From Candidatus Manganitrophaceae bacterium (lineage in GTDB: Bacteria; Nitrospirota; Nitrospiria; SBBL01; Manganitrophaceae), in assembly GCA_016200325.1 (NCBI GenBank), contig JACQEZ010000011.1, positions 372,001-436,000 on the forward strand: DNA of 64,000 bases. Direction: 5' to 3'. This document shows, piece after piece, positions 1-9,482 of this stretch; position 1 is the stretch's first letter, and the number at the start of each line of letters is the position of its first letter. The notes below the pieces were generated by a model, which saw only the letters and a program-made list of their open reading frames with translations, made no database searches and was not told where the DNA came from. Position numbers and translations under genes: made by a program.

Positions 1-862
1 CCGGCGTGCAGATCGTTCCCTCCATCACGTTCCAGCCGTAATTCCCCCCCTTGTGGACAACATCGATCTCTTCTCGGTCGTCTTGACCGACATCACCGAC
101 ATAAAGCAGGCCGGTCGTCGGATCGAAAGAGAATCGCCATGGGTTTCGAAGCCCATAGGCCCAGACCTCCGGGGCGGCGCTCGATTGGCTGACGAAAGGA
201 TTGTCCGGGGGGATGCCGTACCCTTTTCCCACCGTTTGCGAATCGACATCGATTCGGAGCATCTTCCCAAGCAGGGCTCCGAGGTTCTGGCCGTTCCCCC
301 GCGGATCATTCGCCGCGCCGCCGTCTCCCATCCCAATGTAGAGTTTGCCGTCGGAGCCGAAGACGATATTCCCCCCATTGTGATTTGCAAACGGCTGCGG
401 GATCGTCAGAAGAATCCGCTCACGCTTCGGGTCGGCCTCCGTCAAAGGATCGCCGGCCTTGAACTCGGAGATCACGGTGTGAAGCCCCCCTTCGGGAGAG
501 GTGTAATTGACGAAGAGGCGCCGGTTCTCCGAAAACTTCGGATGAAACGCAAGCCCGAGCAGCCCCTTCTCCCCCCCGGCCGTCACACGGTCCCGGATGT
601 CGAGAAAAGGTCTCTCCAGAATCGCCCCCTTCTCCCATACCCGAATTGTCCCCCCCTGCTCGACAATGAAAAGCCGCCCGCTCCCGTCGACCGCCGGAAA
701 CAACCCAAGCGGCTGACTCAGCCCCTTCGCAATCGATTCTAACCGAACCGCGGGCGCGGCCGAACCCCCTTTGGGCGCCGAGGTCGCTTCATGGTCACAG
801 GAGAAGAGCAGGGCCGCGAGCAAGCATGATGTGGATAGCAGACGATGCAGACGATATCGCAT
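1..862 (-). CDS. PQQ-dependent aldose sugar dehydrogenase (YliI/Asd-like) lipoprotein, C-terminus cut off by window edge
   Basis: Translating the minus strand from the ATG at 862 gives an open frame of about 287 residues that leaves the window without a stop. The N-terminus has a lipoprotein signal ending LLFSC (Cys about residue 22), so it should be anchored on the periplasmic side. Beta-propeller motifs of the soluble glucose/sorbosone dehydrogenase family are clear: GEKGLLGLAFHPKF, the ANHNGGNIVFGSDGKLYIGMGDGG block, YGLRNPWRFSFD, and near the edge GGNYGWNVMEG. Family members oxidise aldoses with PQQ and pass electrons to the respiratory chain. A GGAGGG ribosome-binding site lies about 8 bases upstream of the ATG. 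It lies 117 bp downstream of the ACT-GlnE gene on the same strand. The family is well supported; the substrate is not known. Confidence 0.9.
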   Translation of the reverse strand, partial: MRYRLHRLLSTSCLLAALLFSCDHEATSAPKGGSAAPAVRLESIAKGLSQPLGLFPAVDGSGRLFIVEQGGTIRVWEKGAILERPFLDIRDRVTAGGEKGLLGLAFHPKFSENRRLFVNYTSPEGGLHTVISEFKAGDPLTEADPKRERILLTIPQPFANHNGGNIVFGSDGKLYIGMGDGGAANDPRGNGQNLGALLGKMLRIDVDSQTVGKGYGIPPDNPFVSQSSAAPEVWAYGLRNPWRFSFDPTTGLLYVGDVGQDDREEIDVVHKGGNYGWNVMEGTICTP

Positions 863-979
863 AAAGAAAACCCTCCGATCGATAAACCAAGCCTATGAAA
901 AGAGTGAGCGCCTAGGCAGCCTCTGTATGGGACCTGGTGATTTGATGTTACTCAAACTTTTTATCGGTCTCTCGGATCG

Positions 980-3181
980 CTACCGAAGGCCAGAAAAAAG
1001 CCGGACGAAGTCGGACTCCGTCCGGGACATCACCCGCTCAATTTCTTCCGCCAGCTCTTTCCTTCCCCGCTCCCAATCCCGCTCGCCATACCCCATCCGC
1101 CGCGCCAGAAAGGTAAATTCTTCCGAATCAAGATCGGGGAGCAGAAGGTCCTTCGCGTTCCCCCGAACCATCCGAAGGGCATCAATCAGCGCCCGAAGAA
1201 AGAGATAGGCCTCACGCAGATCGGTCCAGATCTCCTTTGATAAAATCCTCAATCGGTACAGTGCGTCGAGCGCCTCCGACGTCCGGGGGGTCCGAAGCGC
1301 CGGCTTCCGATCACCGTTCAGGATCTGCAGATACTGGACCGCATACTCAATATCCAGAAGCCCCCCCGCGCTGTATTTCACATTGACCCGTCCCGCCGGA
1401 ACCAGCTCGCGCCGCTGCCGCTCTCTCAACGCCAGCGCGCCCGCCAGATCCCACGGCGCGCCGCTGTAGACAAACCGGTCGCGATGGGCCTCCACCGCCC
1501 GCCCCAGCCGCTCCTCCCCCGCGATCCACCGGAGCTTAATCAGCGCCTGGCGCTCGAAAGGGGCCGCCTCGCCGCCGGCGGCATAATAGGCGGTCAGCTG
1601 CGCCAGCGGGTTGGCCAAGACCCCCGCCGTTCCATGCGGCCGCAGCCGGGTGTCGATGTGGAAGATCCCTTCCTCTTTCGCTTCGACGAAGTGGACGATC
1701 TCCTGTCCGAGTTTATCGAAGTAGCTCCGGTTTTCAATCGGCTCCGCTCCGTCGGTCTGACCCGGCCCGGCGTAGACGAAGAGGAGCTCGATGTCCGAGG
1801 CATACCCGAGCTCCGCCCCTCCCAATTTTCCGAGCCCGCAGATCGCGAAGGCGCAGCGCGATCGATCTTCCAGTCGCGGGACACCGAATGGTCGACCGAG
1901 ATGCGCCTGGCAGAGGCGGTAGGCCTCGTCAAGGATCATCTCGGCCAGGTCGGTCAGCGCCTGCGAGAAATCGGCCCGGCTTCGGGGGGGATCGAGCAGG
2001 TGCCGCATGTCGATTCGGAAGAGCTCTCGATCTTTGTAGGCATTCACCGCTTCCTTCTGTGCCTCCCAGGTCGTCGCCTTCCGAAGCGCCCGGCGAAGCT
2101 CACGGCGGATCGTCTCCTTTCCGATCTGAAGCGGCTTCTTTTTATAATTTTCAAGGAGCGGCAGAAGGTGCTCCAGTTGGATCCGGAGAAAATCGTCCCA
2201 GAGAAAGTCGGAGGTCCCGAAGAGCCGCGCCAAAAGATGGAGGGTCTCCCGCTTTTTTAAAAAAGCGACCAGCGAACGGGAGTGCCCCTTCTCCAAGATC
2301 TTATCGAGGAGCTGATCGAAGTGGGCCATCGCCTTCGCCGGATCGGGGGAGCGGACAAGAAAATAGGTAAATTGTTTGATCAATACGGCCGAGATCCGGA
2401 GCGCCTTCTTCTCCCGCGCATCGACCACCTTCTTTCCGCGGCGGTCGGAGATAAAGAGGCGGTCTTCCACCTCCGCGCCGGCGTTCTGGATTCGGACTTT
2501 ATGGATATAAATGCCGCGAAGCGAAAGGGCATTCGAAAAGGCGTAAAGAAAGCCGGGGGTGTCCTTGCCGTTGATGTCCAGAATCGTCCAGCGGGCGGAG
2601 CGTCGGTTGTCGAACCGGACGCGAAGCGGCTGCAGCAGCCCCCCGGGCGGCCGCATCGCCTGAGAGAGGGAGGCGACCAGGCGTTGGTTCACTTGGTCGC
2701 GCGCTTCGGTATCTTCCCCTTGGTCGAGCAACCGGAGAAGCGCGAGGAGGGTTTCGGAGAAGCGCTGCTGCGCCTCCGCGTCGAAGCGCGTTCCAGCCGT
2801 CAGCGAGACCTCAAAGACATCGACGATTTTCCGCCGGGCGTGCCGGCGCGCGCCGGCGCGTGATTCGTCTGAAAAAGTATGGACATTCCCCGCCTGGATA
2901 TTGAGGCCGAAGGAGGCGATCAGACCACAAAGGATCGAGAACTCCGAAAAGTAATCGAATGCGACGACGGTGAACTCGAACGTGTCGGTCTGCTTAGAGA
3001 TGATTTTAACAGCCCCCGGGACGGCGGGGGTGAGGCTGGCGGCCATCCGAATGTGGTCGGCAATTTCGGCAGGGGAATAGAGGGTAAAATAGTCTGGGTC
3101 CATCCGAGAGAGGAACGCCTGCAGTTCCTCCCCCTCCGGACAGAGGGACCTCAATGCCGCCTCGACCTCTTGCAAGCCCAC
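980..3181 (-). CDS. ACT-domain protein fused to a GlnE C-terminal-half-type (adenylyltransferase) nucleotidyltransferase
   Basis: 733 residues. Two ACT-like regions (about 68-125 and 198-250) precede a GlnE-type nucleotidyltransferase core (about 445-600) and a helical C-terminal domain. The core motif at 449-470, GLGKLGGAELGYASDIELLF, resembles the second (adenylylating) half of GlnE, and DTRLRPHG follows. In E. coli one GlnE of about 945 residues carries both the deadenylylating N-half and the adenylylating C-half for glutamine synthetase. Here the halves are separate genes facing away from each other (partner starts at 3337). ACT domains usually bind amino acids and are normal in GlnD, not in GlnE. 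My inference is that this protein adenylylates glutamine synthetase under direct amino-acid control. The start is GTG with a weak ribosome-binding site, so the first residues are uncertain. Confidence 0.85.
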   Translation of the reverse strand: MGLQEVEAALRSLCPEGEELQAFLSRMDPDYFTLYSPAEIADHIRMAASLTPAVPGAVKIISKQTDTFEFTVVAFDYFSEFSILCGLIASFGLNIQAGNVHTFSDESRAGARRHARRKIVDVFEVSLTAGTRFDAEAQQRFSETLLALLRLLDQGEDTEARDQVNQRLVASLSQAMRPPGGLLQPLRVRFDNRRSARWTILDINGKDTPGFLYAFSNALSLRGIYIHKVRIQNAGAEVEDRLFISDRRGKKVVDAREKKALRISAVLIKQFTYFLVRSPDPAKAMAHFDQLLDKILEKGHSRSLVAFLKKRETLHLLARLFGTSDFLWDDFLRIQLEHLLPLLENYKKKPLQIGKETIRRELRRALRKATTWEAQKEAVNAYKDRELFRIDMRHLLDPPRSRADFSQALTDLAEMILDEAYRLCQAHLGRPFGVPRLEDRSRCAFAICGLGKLGGAELGYASDIELLFVYAGPGQTDGAEPIENRSYFDKLGQEIVHFVEAKEEGIFHIDTRLRPHGTAGVLANPLAQLTAYYAAGGEAAPFERQALIKLRWIAGEERLGRAVEAHRDRFVYSGAPWDLAGALALRERQRRELVPAGRVNVKYSAGGLLDIEYAVQYLQILNGDRKPALRTPRTSEALDALYRLRILSKEIWTDLREAYLFLRALIDALRMVRGNAKDLLLPDLDSEEFTFLARRMGYGERDWERGRKELAEEIERVMSRTESDFVRLFSGLR

Positions 3182-3336
3182 TGCAGAACGCGCCTTTCAT
3201 CTATTCGTAATGAGTCCTGGGTGTCATTATACAGAATGAGCGCCCACTCCTCAAACGCAGTCTCGGAAAAGATTGCGGATCGGTCGAAGGGGAGGTATAA
3301 TTCCGGTCGATTAAGCCCCTTTTTCCGTGAGGAGCA

Positions 3337-4992
3337 GTGTCGACGAACAATCCAAAAGGAGCGCCGGCCGCACCGCTCAGCGGCAAATCCCTCCTGCTCG
3401 CCCCTCAGTTGAGTGTCGAGCAGGTCACCGCATTGCTGGCGCCGTATGGTTTCGAGGAGATCAAGAAGGCCGACATGAACCTTCAGCTCATCGCGGATGA
3501 GCCGCGGGCGCGCGCCCTTCTGGCCGATATCCTCGATGAACTGCTGCAAACCCTCGCGCAGACCCCCGAGCCGGACCGGGCGCTGAATGACCTCGAGCGA
3601 TTGATGCGGGCCGCCTTCAGCAAAACGCAGCTCCTCTCCTATTTTCGCGACGATCCGGCGACCCTCATCCGGACGGCGAAGGTGTTCGGGGCGAGCCCCT
3701 TTCTCTCCGACATCCTGATTCGTAATCCGGAATATCTCTACTGGGTTTTCGATCCGGCGATCCTTTGCAAAAAGCGGGACGCCGCACGGACGCGCGAGCT
3801 CTCCCAATCTTTAAAGGCGTTGAAGACGCAGCAGGCGCGGCTGGATCTCCTTCGGATCTTCAAGCGCAAGGAGATCCTCCGCATCGCCGTCCGCGACCTG
3901 CTGAAGGAGGCGTCGGTCGAGGAGACCTTGGAAGACCTCTCCCATCTGGCGACCCTCTTGATTCAAAACGCCTATGCCGTCTGCGATCGGGCGTTGCGCC
4001 AGCGATACGGTCCCCCCATTCGTCGAGAGCGCTCGGGGAAAGGCCGCCGGATCGGCTTTGTGGTGATCGGCATGGGGAAGCTCGGCGGCGGGGAGCTCAA
4101 CTTCAGCTCGGACGTCGACCTCCTCTATCTCTATGCGACCCGCGCCGGCAAAACGCGGGGAAGAGCGAAAGACCCGGCAAGCCGTATCTCGAATGCTGAT
4201 TACTTCAGGCGGCTTGCACAGGAGATCACCGCCGCCCTCAATACGGTGAGCGGGGAAGGCTCGGTCTACCGGGTCGATTTAAGGCTCCGCCCCGAAGGGG
4301 AGAAGGGACCGATCGCCCAATCGCTTCAAGGCTACCGCCGTTACTATGCCACCCGGGGGGAGACTTGGGAGCGGCTCTCGTTGGTGAAGGCCTGGCCGGC
4401 CGGAGGCGACCGGCGGCTGGGTCTACACTTTCTGAAAAGTACCTTTCCCTTTGTCTTCGGCCAGCCGTTCGGCTCCCGTGGATTCCGCGAAGTCTTGGCG
4501 CTCAAAGGCCGGATCGACGAGAAGATAGCGGCTGCGCAGGAGACGGAGCGTCATGTGAAGCTCGGAAAAGGAGGGATCCGGGAGATCGAATTTATTGTGC
4601 AATCGCTTCAGGTCGGCTTTGGAGCAAAACGGGTTGCGATCCGCGAGCGCAATACGATCAAAGCGCTTGGGAAACTCTATCGATCGAAACTGCTCACCGA
4701 AGCGGAATATACGACGCTGCGGGAGGCCTATCTCTTTTTAAGAGATCTGGAAAACAAGCTTCAGATGGTAAACGATGCCCAGACGCATCTGCTGCCGGCC
4801 GCCCCCAAGGAGCTCCGCGCCTGTGCCCTCCGGCTCGGCTATGCCGACGAACGGGATCAAACGGCGGCCGACCATCTTCTCGCCGATTATGCGCGCCATA
4901 CAAAACAGGTTCATCAGTTTTTTCTCCATCTTCTTCACTCCCCTCCAACCCCGATGGCGTCAAAGGGACGACGCGTAAAAGGGACGCGGTGA
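3337..4992 (+). CDS. GlnE N-terminal-half-type nucleotidyltransferase (putative glutamine synthetase deadenylylase)
   Basis: 551 residues. The GlnE nucleotidyltransferase motif at about 244-266 (GMGKLGGGELNFSSDVDLLY) matches the first, deadenylylating half of canonical GlnE. VDLRLRPEGEKGP follows, then KGGIREIEFIVQ and a helical domain ending about residue 535. The usual GlnE is almost twice this length; no second core is present here. The catalytic Ser-Asp-x-Asp is intact, so this is a separate enzyme and not a fragment. The start is GTG at 3337 with GAGGAG just upstream. It lies head to head with the ACT-containing C-half gene across 155 bp, so the two may share control. Deadenylylation is inferred from which half it resembles. 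Confidence 0.85.
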   Translation: MSTNNPKGAPAAPLSGKSLLLAPQLSVEQVTALLAPYGFEEIKKADMNLQLIADEPRARALLADILDELLQTLAQTPEPDRALNDLERLMRAAFSKTQLLSYFRDDPATLIRTAKVFGASPFLSDILIRNPEYLYWVFDPAILCKKRDAARTRELSQSLKALKTQQARLDLLRIFKRKEILRIAVRDLLKEASVEETLEDLSHLATLLIQNAYAVCDRALRQRYGPPIRRERSGKGRRIGFVVIGMGKLGGGELNFSSDVDLLYLYATRAGKTRGRAKDPASRISNADYFRRLAQEITAALNTVSGEGSVYRVDLRLRPEGEKGPIAQSLQGYRRYYATRGETWERLSLVKAWPAGGDRRLGLHFLKSTFPFVFGQPFGSRGFREVLALKGRIDEKIAAAQETERHVKLGKGGIREIEFIVQSLQVGFGAKRVAIRERNTIKALGKLYRSKLLTEAEYTTLREAYLFLRDLENKLQMVNDAQTHLLPAAPKELRACALRLGYADERDQTAADHLLADYARHTKQVHQFFLHLLHSPPTPMASKGRRVKGTR

Positions 4993-5102
4993 GCCGGATT
5001 GTCCCCGCCGCGCCGATCGGCGCGGCTCGGCCATCGTCAACATTCGATGATGTAAAGGTGATTAAAATGCGCTCGGCTCCAGATGAAAAGAGGGGTTCAA
5101 TC

Positions 5103-8100
5103 ATGAGAGAAGACGACGATCCGACGCGCGACCGGACCCTTCATTGGACACGGTCGGCGCTCGTCCTTTTAATCTTCCTCCTTTTCTTCTTCCCCTCCCG
5201 GTCTCACGCCGCCGGTAAATTCATCCCCTTCGAAAAAATCTACACGCGGGAAGAGGGAGAGCCGGCCTTTGTCGAGAACACCTTTTCCGTCAACGACCCG
5301 CGGGCGCCCTATACCCTCCAGATCTCCAACGAAGCGTCGGACCCACCGGCCGAGCGGGCCAGCGGATGGGAAATCCAAGTAAACGGCGTCTCCATTATGA
5401 AACCGACCCGGCTCGACCCCAAGGCCCCTTTTTTTGAGAAAGCGGTGACACTCCAGAGCAAGAACACCGTGAAGGTCAAATTAAAAGGGAAGCGCGGCGG
5501 GAAGCTGACGGTCCACATCGTCGGCGCCGATTCGGTCCCGCCCCAATTGTCGATCCTCTCTCCGGCCGACGGCCTCCTAACGCGGGAGACGAAACCTGCT
5601 ATTCGCATTCGGTATAGCGACGCGACGGCCGGCATCCGGCGAGAGAGCTTCCGGGCCCTTTTGAATGGTAAAGAGATCACATCGTCCTTCCGGGTCGGTG
5701 AAGAGGAGGCCACTTATCTTATCGATTCACCGGCCGACTCACGCGCCGATTCGCTCGCAGACGGCTCTTACACTCTATTGGTCTCCATCGCCGATGCGGC
5801 GGAAAACCGAGCCGAAGCGCGGGTTGCCTTCCAGGTCGACGCGACCCCGCCCGAAAGCCGCCTTGCGCCGACCACCCTGCCGAATGCGTCGGGATGGTCG
5901 CGGGAGACCCGTCTGGAGGTGACCGATCGGGCAGGCGGGTCCGGTGTCGCCGAGGTCCACTATCAGCTCGGAGAAGATCCGGAGGTTCTTCTCCGCCTTG
6001 ACGCGCATCCTTCGACATCCGAGCCGCGCTCGGTTCCCCTCCCTCTTTCCGGCGACGGAAAACGGACCCTCCGGTATTATGCCGTCGATCGCGCCGGAAA
6101 TCGGGAAGCGCAGCAACAACAGATTTTCCAAATCGACCATACCCCTCCGCGGATCAAGGCCATCGTCTCGCCCCCGCCGAACGAATTCGGATGGCATCGG
6201 ACCAACGTCACCGTCTCTTTCGAAGGGGCCGACGACCTCTCCGGGCTTGCCTCGGTCACCCCGCCGATCCTTCTCACCGGAGAAGGGGAAAACCAGCTCG
6301 CTCAGGGGATCGCCGTCGATCGGGCGGGAAACGAAGGCCGGGTTGCCGTCTCCGTCTGGATTGATAAGAGTCCGCCGAGCCTTTCTCTCGACTCGGTGCA
6401 TGAGGGGGCGGTCTTGTCGACCAAGGTTCTTCCCCTCTCCTTTCTATTTGCCGACACCCTCTCTCAGGTTCGGCCCGACCGGCTCAAAATCCTCCTGAAC
6501 CGGGTCGATCTCTCCCCGGTCTTCACCCTCGTCTCGGGACAGGCGACAAAGACCATTACCCTCGGCGACCGAAAATATACACTCACCGCCTCGATTGAAG
6601 ACCGCGCCGGAAACAAGACGGAGTTGACCCGTCACTTCACCATCGATACCACGCCGCCGGAGCTGACCCTCACCTCTCCCGGCGGCAGCCCGCTCGTCAA
6701 GGACCAAGCGGTCCGGCTGGCCGGGCGTGCAACCGACGCCACCACGTCGATCCGATCGATCCGGATTAACGGAATGGAGTTTCCCCATGCCAACGGCGAG
6801 TTCAGCGTCATCTTTCCACTCGCCAATGAAGGGTCGAACAAGATCAAAGTCGAGGCGATCGATGAGGCCGGAAATATCGCCTCAAAAGAGATCCTGGTGA
6901 CCCGCGCCACCCGCGGCCCTCAAATCAGCAACGTCACCCCGGCGCCGGGCGTCTTCACGAAAGCCTCCACCGTGACCGTCTCGGGGAAGGTGGAGCAGGT
7001 CGCCGCCGCCATCGCCGCCGTCACGCTCAACGGAAGTCCGGTCTCTCTCACCCCCGGTCCAAGCGGGGAGCGCTTCTCGGTCGAGGTGCCGCTGACGCGG
7101 GAGGGGAAAACACGGATCGAGATTGTCGCGACCGACACGGTCGGCCATCAGACCGCCTATCCTCCTTTCGACGTGGTGCGCGACACGGCCCCTCCGGCCA
7201 TCGAGATCCGTCAGCCCTCTCCCAACGCCAGCGTGGCAACCTCCCCGGTGACGGTCACCGGCCAGATTCAAGATGCGGCGCCGATCACCTCGCTCTTCAT
7301 TAACGGAAATCCGGTGGCGGTACAAGAGAATCATTTCTCAGCGGAGATTCCACTCGAGGTCGGGGAGAACACCTTGTCGCTCTCGGCCACCGATCCGGCC
7401 GGGAATAGCGCGACACTACAACGGCGCATCTTTCTCGACAATGCCCCGCCGCAGTTTGTCCTGACCTCGCCTGCCGACGACCGACCGGTTGGATCGGCTT
7501 TGATCCGTCTCGCCGGCCGCGTGGTCGATCCGATCTCCGGAACCGCGGCGGTGCGGATCAACGGAAAGCCGATTGCGTTGACGGCGGCCGGTGAATTCGC
7601 CGAGAGTTTTCCATTAACGGTGGAGGGGGAGAATCGATTCGAATTGGTGGCGGTCGATCCGGCGGGCAACACCGCTCGGATGAACCGGGTCGTCGTCCGC
7701 GACACCCGCCTCCCCGAGCTTCAGATCGTCCAACCGACAGCGGGAGCCTACACAAACGAGCCGACCCTCTCCGTGATGGGAACCGCCGCCGACCCGGGGG
7801 GGGCACTCGCCTCGGTTGCGATTAATGAAATCCCCGTTTCGCTGATCGATAAGGAGCGCACCGAGCGGTCTCAGTTTAAAACCGTCTTGATGTTGAACGA
7901 GGGGGAGAATTTTCTCCGATTCACCGCCACCGACACCGCCGGTAACAGCCGACTCTCGACGGTCCGCGTCGTTCTCGACACCCGTTCCCCGGTGATCACC
8001 ATCGAACGGCCTTTGAGCGGGAGCTTCTTGTCGGCTTCACCGATCATCCTTTCCGGAAGTGTGACCGATCGAAGTCCGATCGCCAGCTTTACCCTGAACG

Positions 8101-8801
8101 GCGCCGCTGTGCCGATCGAAAACGGGTCGTTCCGCTACCCGGTGGTCCTGGTCCCGGGGGCGAACCTGCTCACCCTCACCGCCACCGATGCGGCCGGCAA
8201 CACGGGGACCCTTCGTTGGCAGGCGCGGCTCGATGACCTTCCCCCGCAGATCGTCCTGACCACCCCGGCCGACCGGACCATCACCCGCGAACGAAAGATT
8301 CAAATCGCGGGGAAGATTACTGATGAGGGAACCCTCGCCGAGGCCGCGCTGAACGGCCGGCCCCTTTCTCTGAATGGAAGCGCCTTCGTGACCGACCTTC
8401 CGCTGGTTGAAGGGGAGAATCGGATCGTCCTCTCTGCAAAAGATCTCGCCGGAAACAGGGCCGAACAGGCGCTGACCGTCGTGCGCGATACGACCCCCCC
8501 GGAAATCACCGTCACCTTTCCGGCGGAGCAGGCGACCTTGCATCTCCACTCGATCACCGTGCGTGGAACGATCGACGATCCGACCGCAAAGGTGACGGTC
8601 AACGGAATTGCGGCCGAGGTGAGCGGCAATGCATTCATCGCGAACGAGATCCCGCTTCCGGCCCGACGCAACGAGATCATCGTCCTCGCCGTCGACGCCG
8701 CCGGGAATGAGCGCCGGATCAAGCGAACGGTCCTGATCGAAGAAGAGCGCACCCCCACCCGACCTTCGACGGTGCCGTCCGATCGCACGCCGCCGCCCTA
8801 A
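5103..8801 (+). CDS. Large exported protein made of tandem Ig-like (glucodextranase-B type) repeats
   Basis: The open frame runs back to 4365 but only because it lies over the GlnE-like gene; ATG 5103 has an AGGGG ribosome-binding site and is followed by a signal peptide (hydrophobic core LVLLIFLLFFFP, cleavage near SHAA). The mature protein of about 1200 residues is a string of roughly ten to twelve domains of 80-100 residues. Each has the pattern of a Pro-Pro strand start, an INGxPV turn, a GENxI/L strand and a final DxAGN motif. Domains of this kind act as spacers or sugar-binding modules in surface proteins. No catalytic domain or C-terminal anchor is visible; the tail is Pro/Thr-rich and ends PPP. 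An alternative start is ATG 5067. A bactofilin gene follows after 137 bp. Confidence 0.8.
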   Translation: MREDDDPTRDRTLHWTRSALVLLIFLLFFFPSRSHAAGKFIPFEKIYTREEGEPAFVENTFSVNDPRAPYTLQISNEASDPPAERASGWEIQVNGVSIMKPTRLDPKAPFFEKAVTLQSKNTVKVKLKGKRGGKLTVHIVGADSVPPQLSILSPADGLLTRETKPAIRIRYSDATAGIRRESFRALLNGKEITSSFRVGEEEATYLIDSPADSRADSLADGSYTLLVSIADAAENRAEARVAFQVDATPPESRLAPTTLPNASGWSRETRLEVTDRAGGSGVAEVHYQLGEDPEVLLRLDAHPSTSEPRSVPLPLSGDGKRTLRYYAVDRAGNREAQQQQIFQIDHTPPRIKAIVSPPPNEFGWHRTNVTVSFEGADDLSGLASVTPPILLTGEGENQLAQGIAVDRAGNEGRVAVSVWIDKSPPSLSLDSVHEGAVLSTKVLPLSFLFADTLSQVRPDRLKILLNRVDLSPVFTLVSGQATKTITLGDRKYTLTASIEDRAGNKTELTRHFTIDTTPPELTLTSPGGSPLVKDQAVRLAGRATDATTSIRSIRINGMEFPHANGEFSVIFPLANEGSNKIKVEAIDEAGNIASKEILVTRATRGPQISNVTPAPGVFTKASTVTVSGKVEQVAAAIAAVTLNGSPVSLTPGPSGERFSVEVPLTREGKTRIEIVATDTVGHQTAYPPFDVVRDTAPPAIEIRQPSPNASVATSPVTVTGQIQDAAPITSLFINGNPVAVQENHFSAEIPLEVGENTLSLSATDPAGNSATLQRRIFLDNAPPQFVLTSPADDRPVGSALIRLAGRVVDPISGTAAVRINGKPIALTAAGEFAESFPLTVEGENRFELVAVDPAGNTARMNRVVVRDTRLPELQIVQPTAGAYTNEPTLSVMGTAADPGGALASVAINEIPVSLIDKERTERSQFKTVLMLNEGENFLRFTATDTAGNSRLSTVRVVLDTRSPVITIERPLSGSFLSASPIILSGSVTDRSPIASFTLNGAAVPIENGSFRYPVVLVPGANLLTLTATDAAGNTGTLRWQARLDDLPPQIVLTTPADRTITRERKIQIAGKITDEGTLAEAALNGRPLSLNGSAFVTDLPLVEGENRIVLSAKDLAGNRAEQALTVVRDTTPPEITVTFPAEQATLHLHSITVRGTIDDPTAKVTVNGIAAEVSGNAFIANEIPLPARRNEIIVLAVDAAGNERRIKRTVLIEEERTPTRPSTVPSDRTPPP

Positions 8802-8863
8802 AGCAGCGAAACACCGCGCTGGAATGGCGCTGCGCTTTCGGGAAACAGTGATCCAGAAGACCC

Positions 8864-8891
8864 TAGACAAATTCAGATCATCAGCTATACT
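8864..8891 (+). promoter_or_regulatory. Candidate sigma70-type promoter for the bactofilin gene
   Basis: TAGACA at 8864-8869 and TATACT at 8886-8891 are separated by 16 bp in the short gap before the bactofilin ATG at 8939. Both hexamers are one or two bases from consensus. No transcription data are available. Confidence 0.4.
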
Positions 8892-8938
8892 TTCCGAGGT
8901 ACAGATCACAGATTATTCGTGTCGGAGGGGGAGGAGAT

Positions 8939-9373
8939 ATGGCGGTCTTCGGAAATGGGAAAGAAGAGAATGGCAAGCGGCCCAGTGACGACATCATCAT
9001 CTATATGGGAAAGAATGTCGAGATCAAGGGAAATGTCAGCTTCGAGGGATCGGGCCGAATCGATGGGAAAATCGATGGGAAAATTACGGTAAAAGGAAGC
9101 ATCATCTTAGGCGAGGGGGCGGTCATCACCTCCGAGGTGGAAGGAGATACCGTGGTGGTCGGCGGCAGGGTGACCGGAAAGATCACCGCACACCAGAAGA
9201 TTCAGCTTCTTCGTTCCTCGGTCTTTACGGGAGATCTCATCACCCCCTCTCTTCTGATCGAAGACGGGGCGCAATTTAACGGCAGCTGTCAAATGACCAG
9301 CGGCAGCACGATCCTCCGGGAAAAACAGGTGGAGGAAGAGTCCAAAAAACCGGCGATGATGGCGGTCAGATGA
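8939..9373 (+). CDS. Bactofilin (polymer-forming cytoskeletal protein)
   Basis: 144 residues, a usual bactofilin length. A short charged N-terminus is followed by a hydrophobic right-handed beta-helix core (about residues 20-120) built of regular GxI/V repeats: VEIKGNVSFEGSGRIDGK, then ITVKGSIILGEGAVI, then TVVVGGRVTGKI. The C-terminal tail is charged. Bactofilins polymerise without nucleotide and scaffold wall synthesis, polarity or segregation proteins. The gene stands alone, with a candidate promoter upstream and a strong terminator at 9389-9429. A second bactofilin lies at 10795-11214 beside parAB. Confidence 0.93.
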   Translation: MAVFGNGKEENGKRPSDDIIIYMGKNVEIKGNVSFEGSGRIDGKIDGKITVKGSIILGEGAVITSEVEGDTVVVGGRVTGKITAHQKIQLLRSSVFTGDLITPSLLIEDGAQFNGSCQMTSGSTILREKQVEEESKKPAMMAVR

Positions 9374-9388
9374 CGCCACGAGAAATTT

Positions 9389-9429
9389 AACGGCCCTGCG
9401 TGGTCATGACGCAGGGCCGTTGTTTTTTT
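9389..9429 (+). terminator. Rho-independent terminator after the bactofilin gene
   Basis: A near-perfect hairpin of about 13 bp (aacggccctgcgt pairing with acgcagggccgtt) is followed by seven T residues, 15 bases after the stop codon. Confidence 0.93.
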
Positions 9430-9482
9430 ATGGGGATGATTCTGAGGGTCGATATGGAAACCCCCTTGGAGAGAGGGAAAAG

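Noticed and set aside
25-390. 121-residue minus-strand frame within the sugar dehydrogenase
   Set aside because: The true protein reads in a different minus frame that leaves the window and so lacks a stop.
4365-5102. N-terminal extension of the Ig-repeat protein
   Set aside because: It overlaps the GlnE-like coding region in another frame and has no family text; ATG 5103 has a ribosome-binding site and signal peptide.
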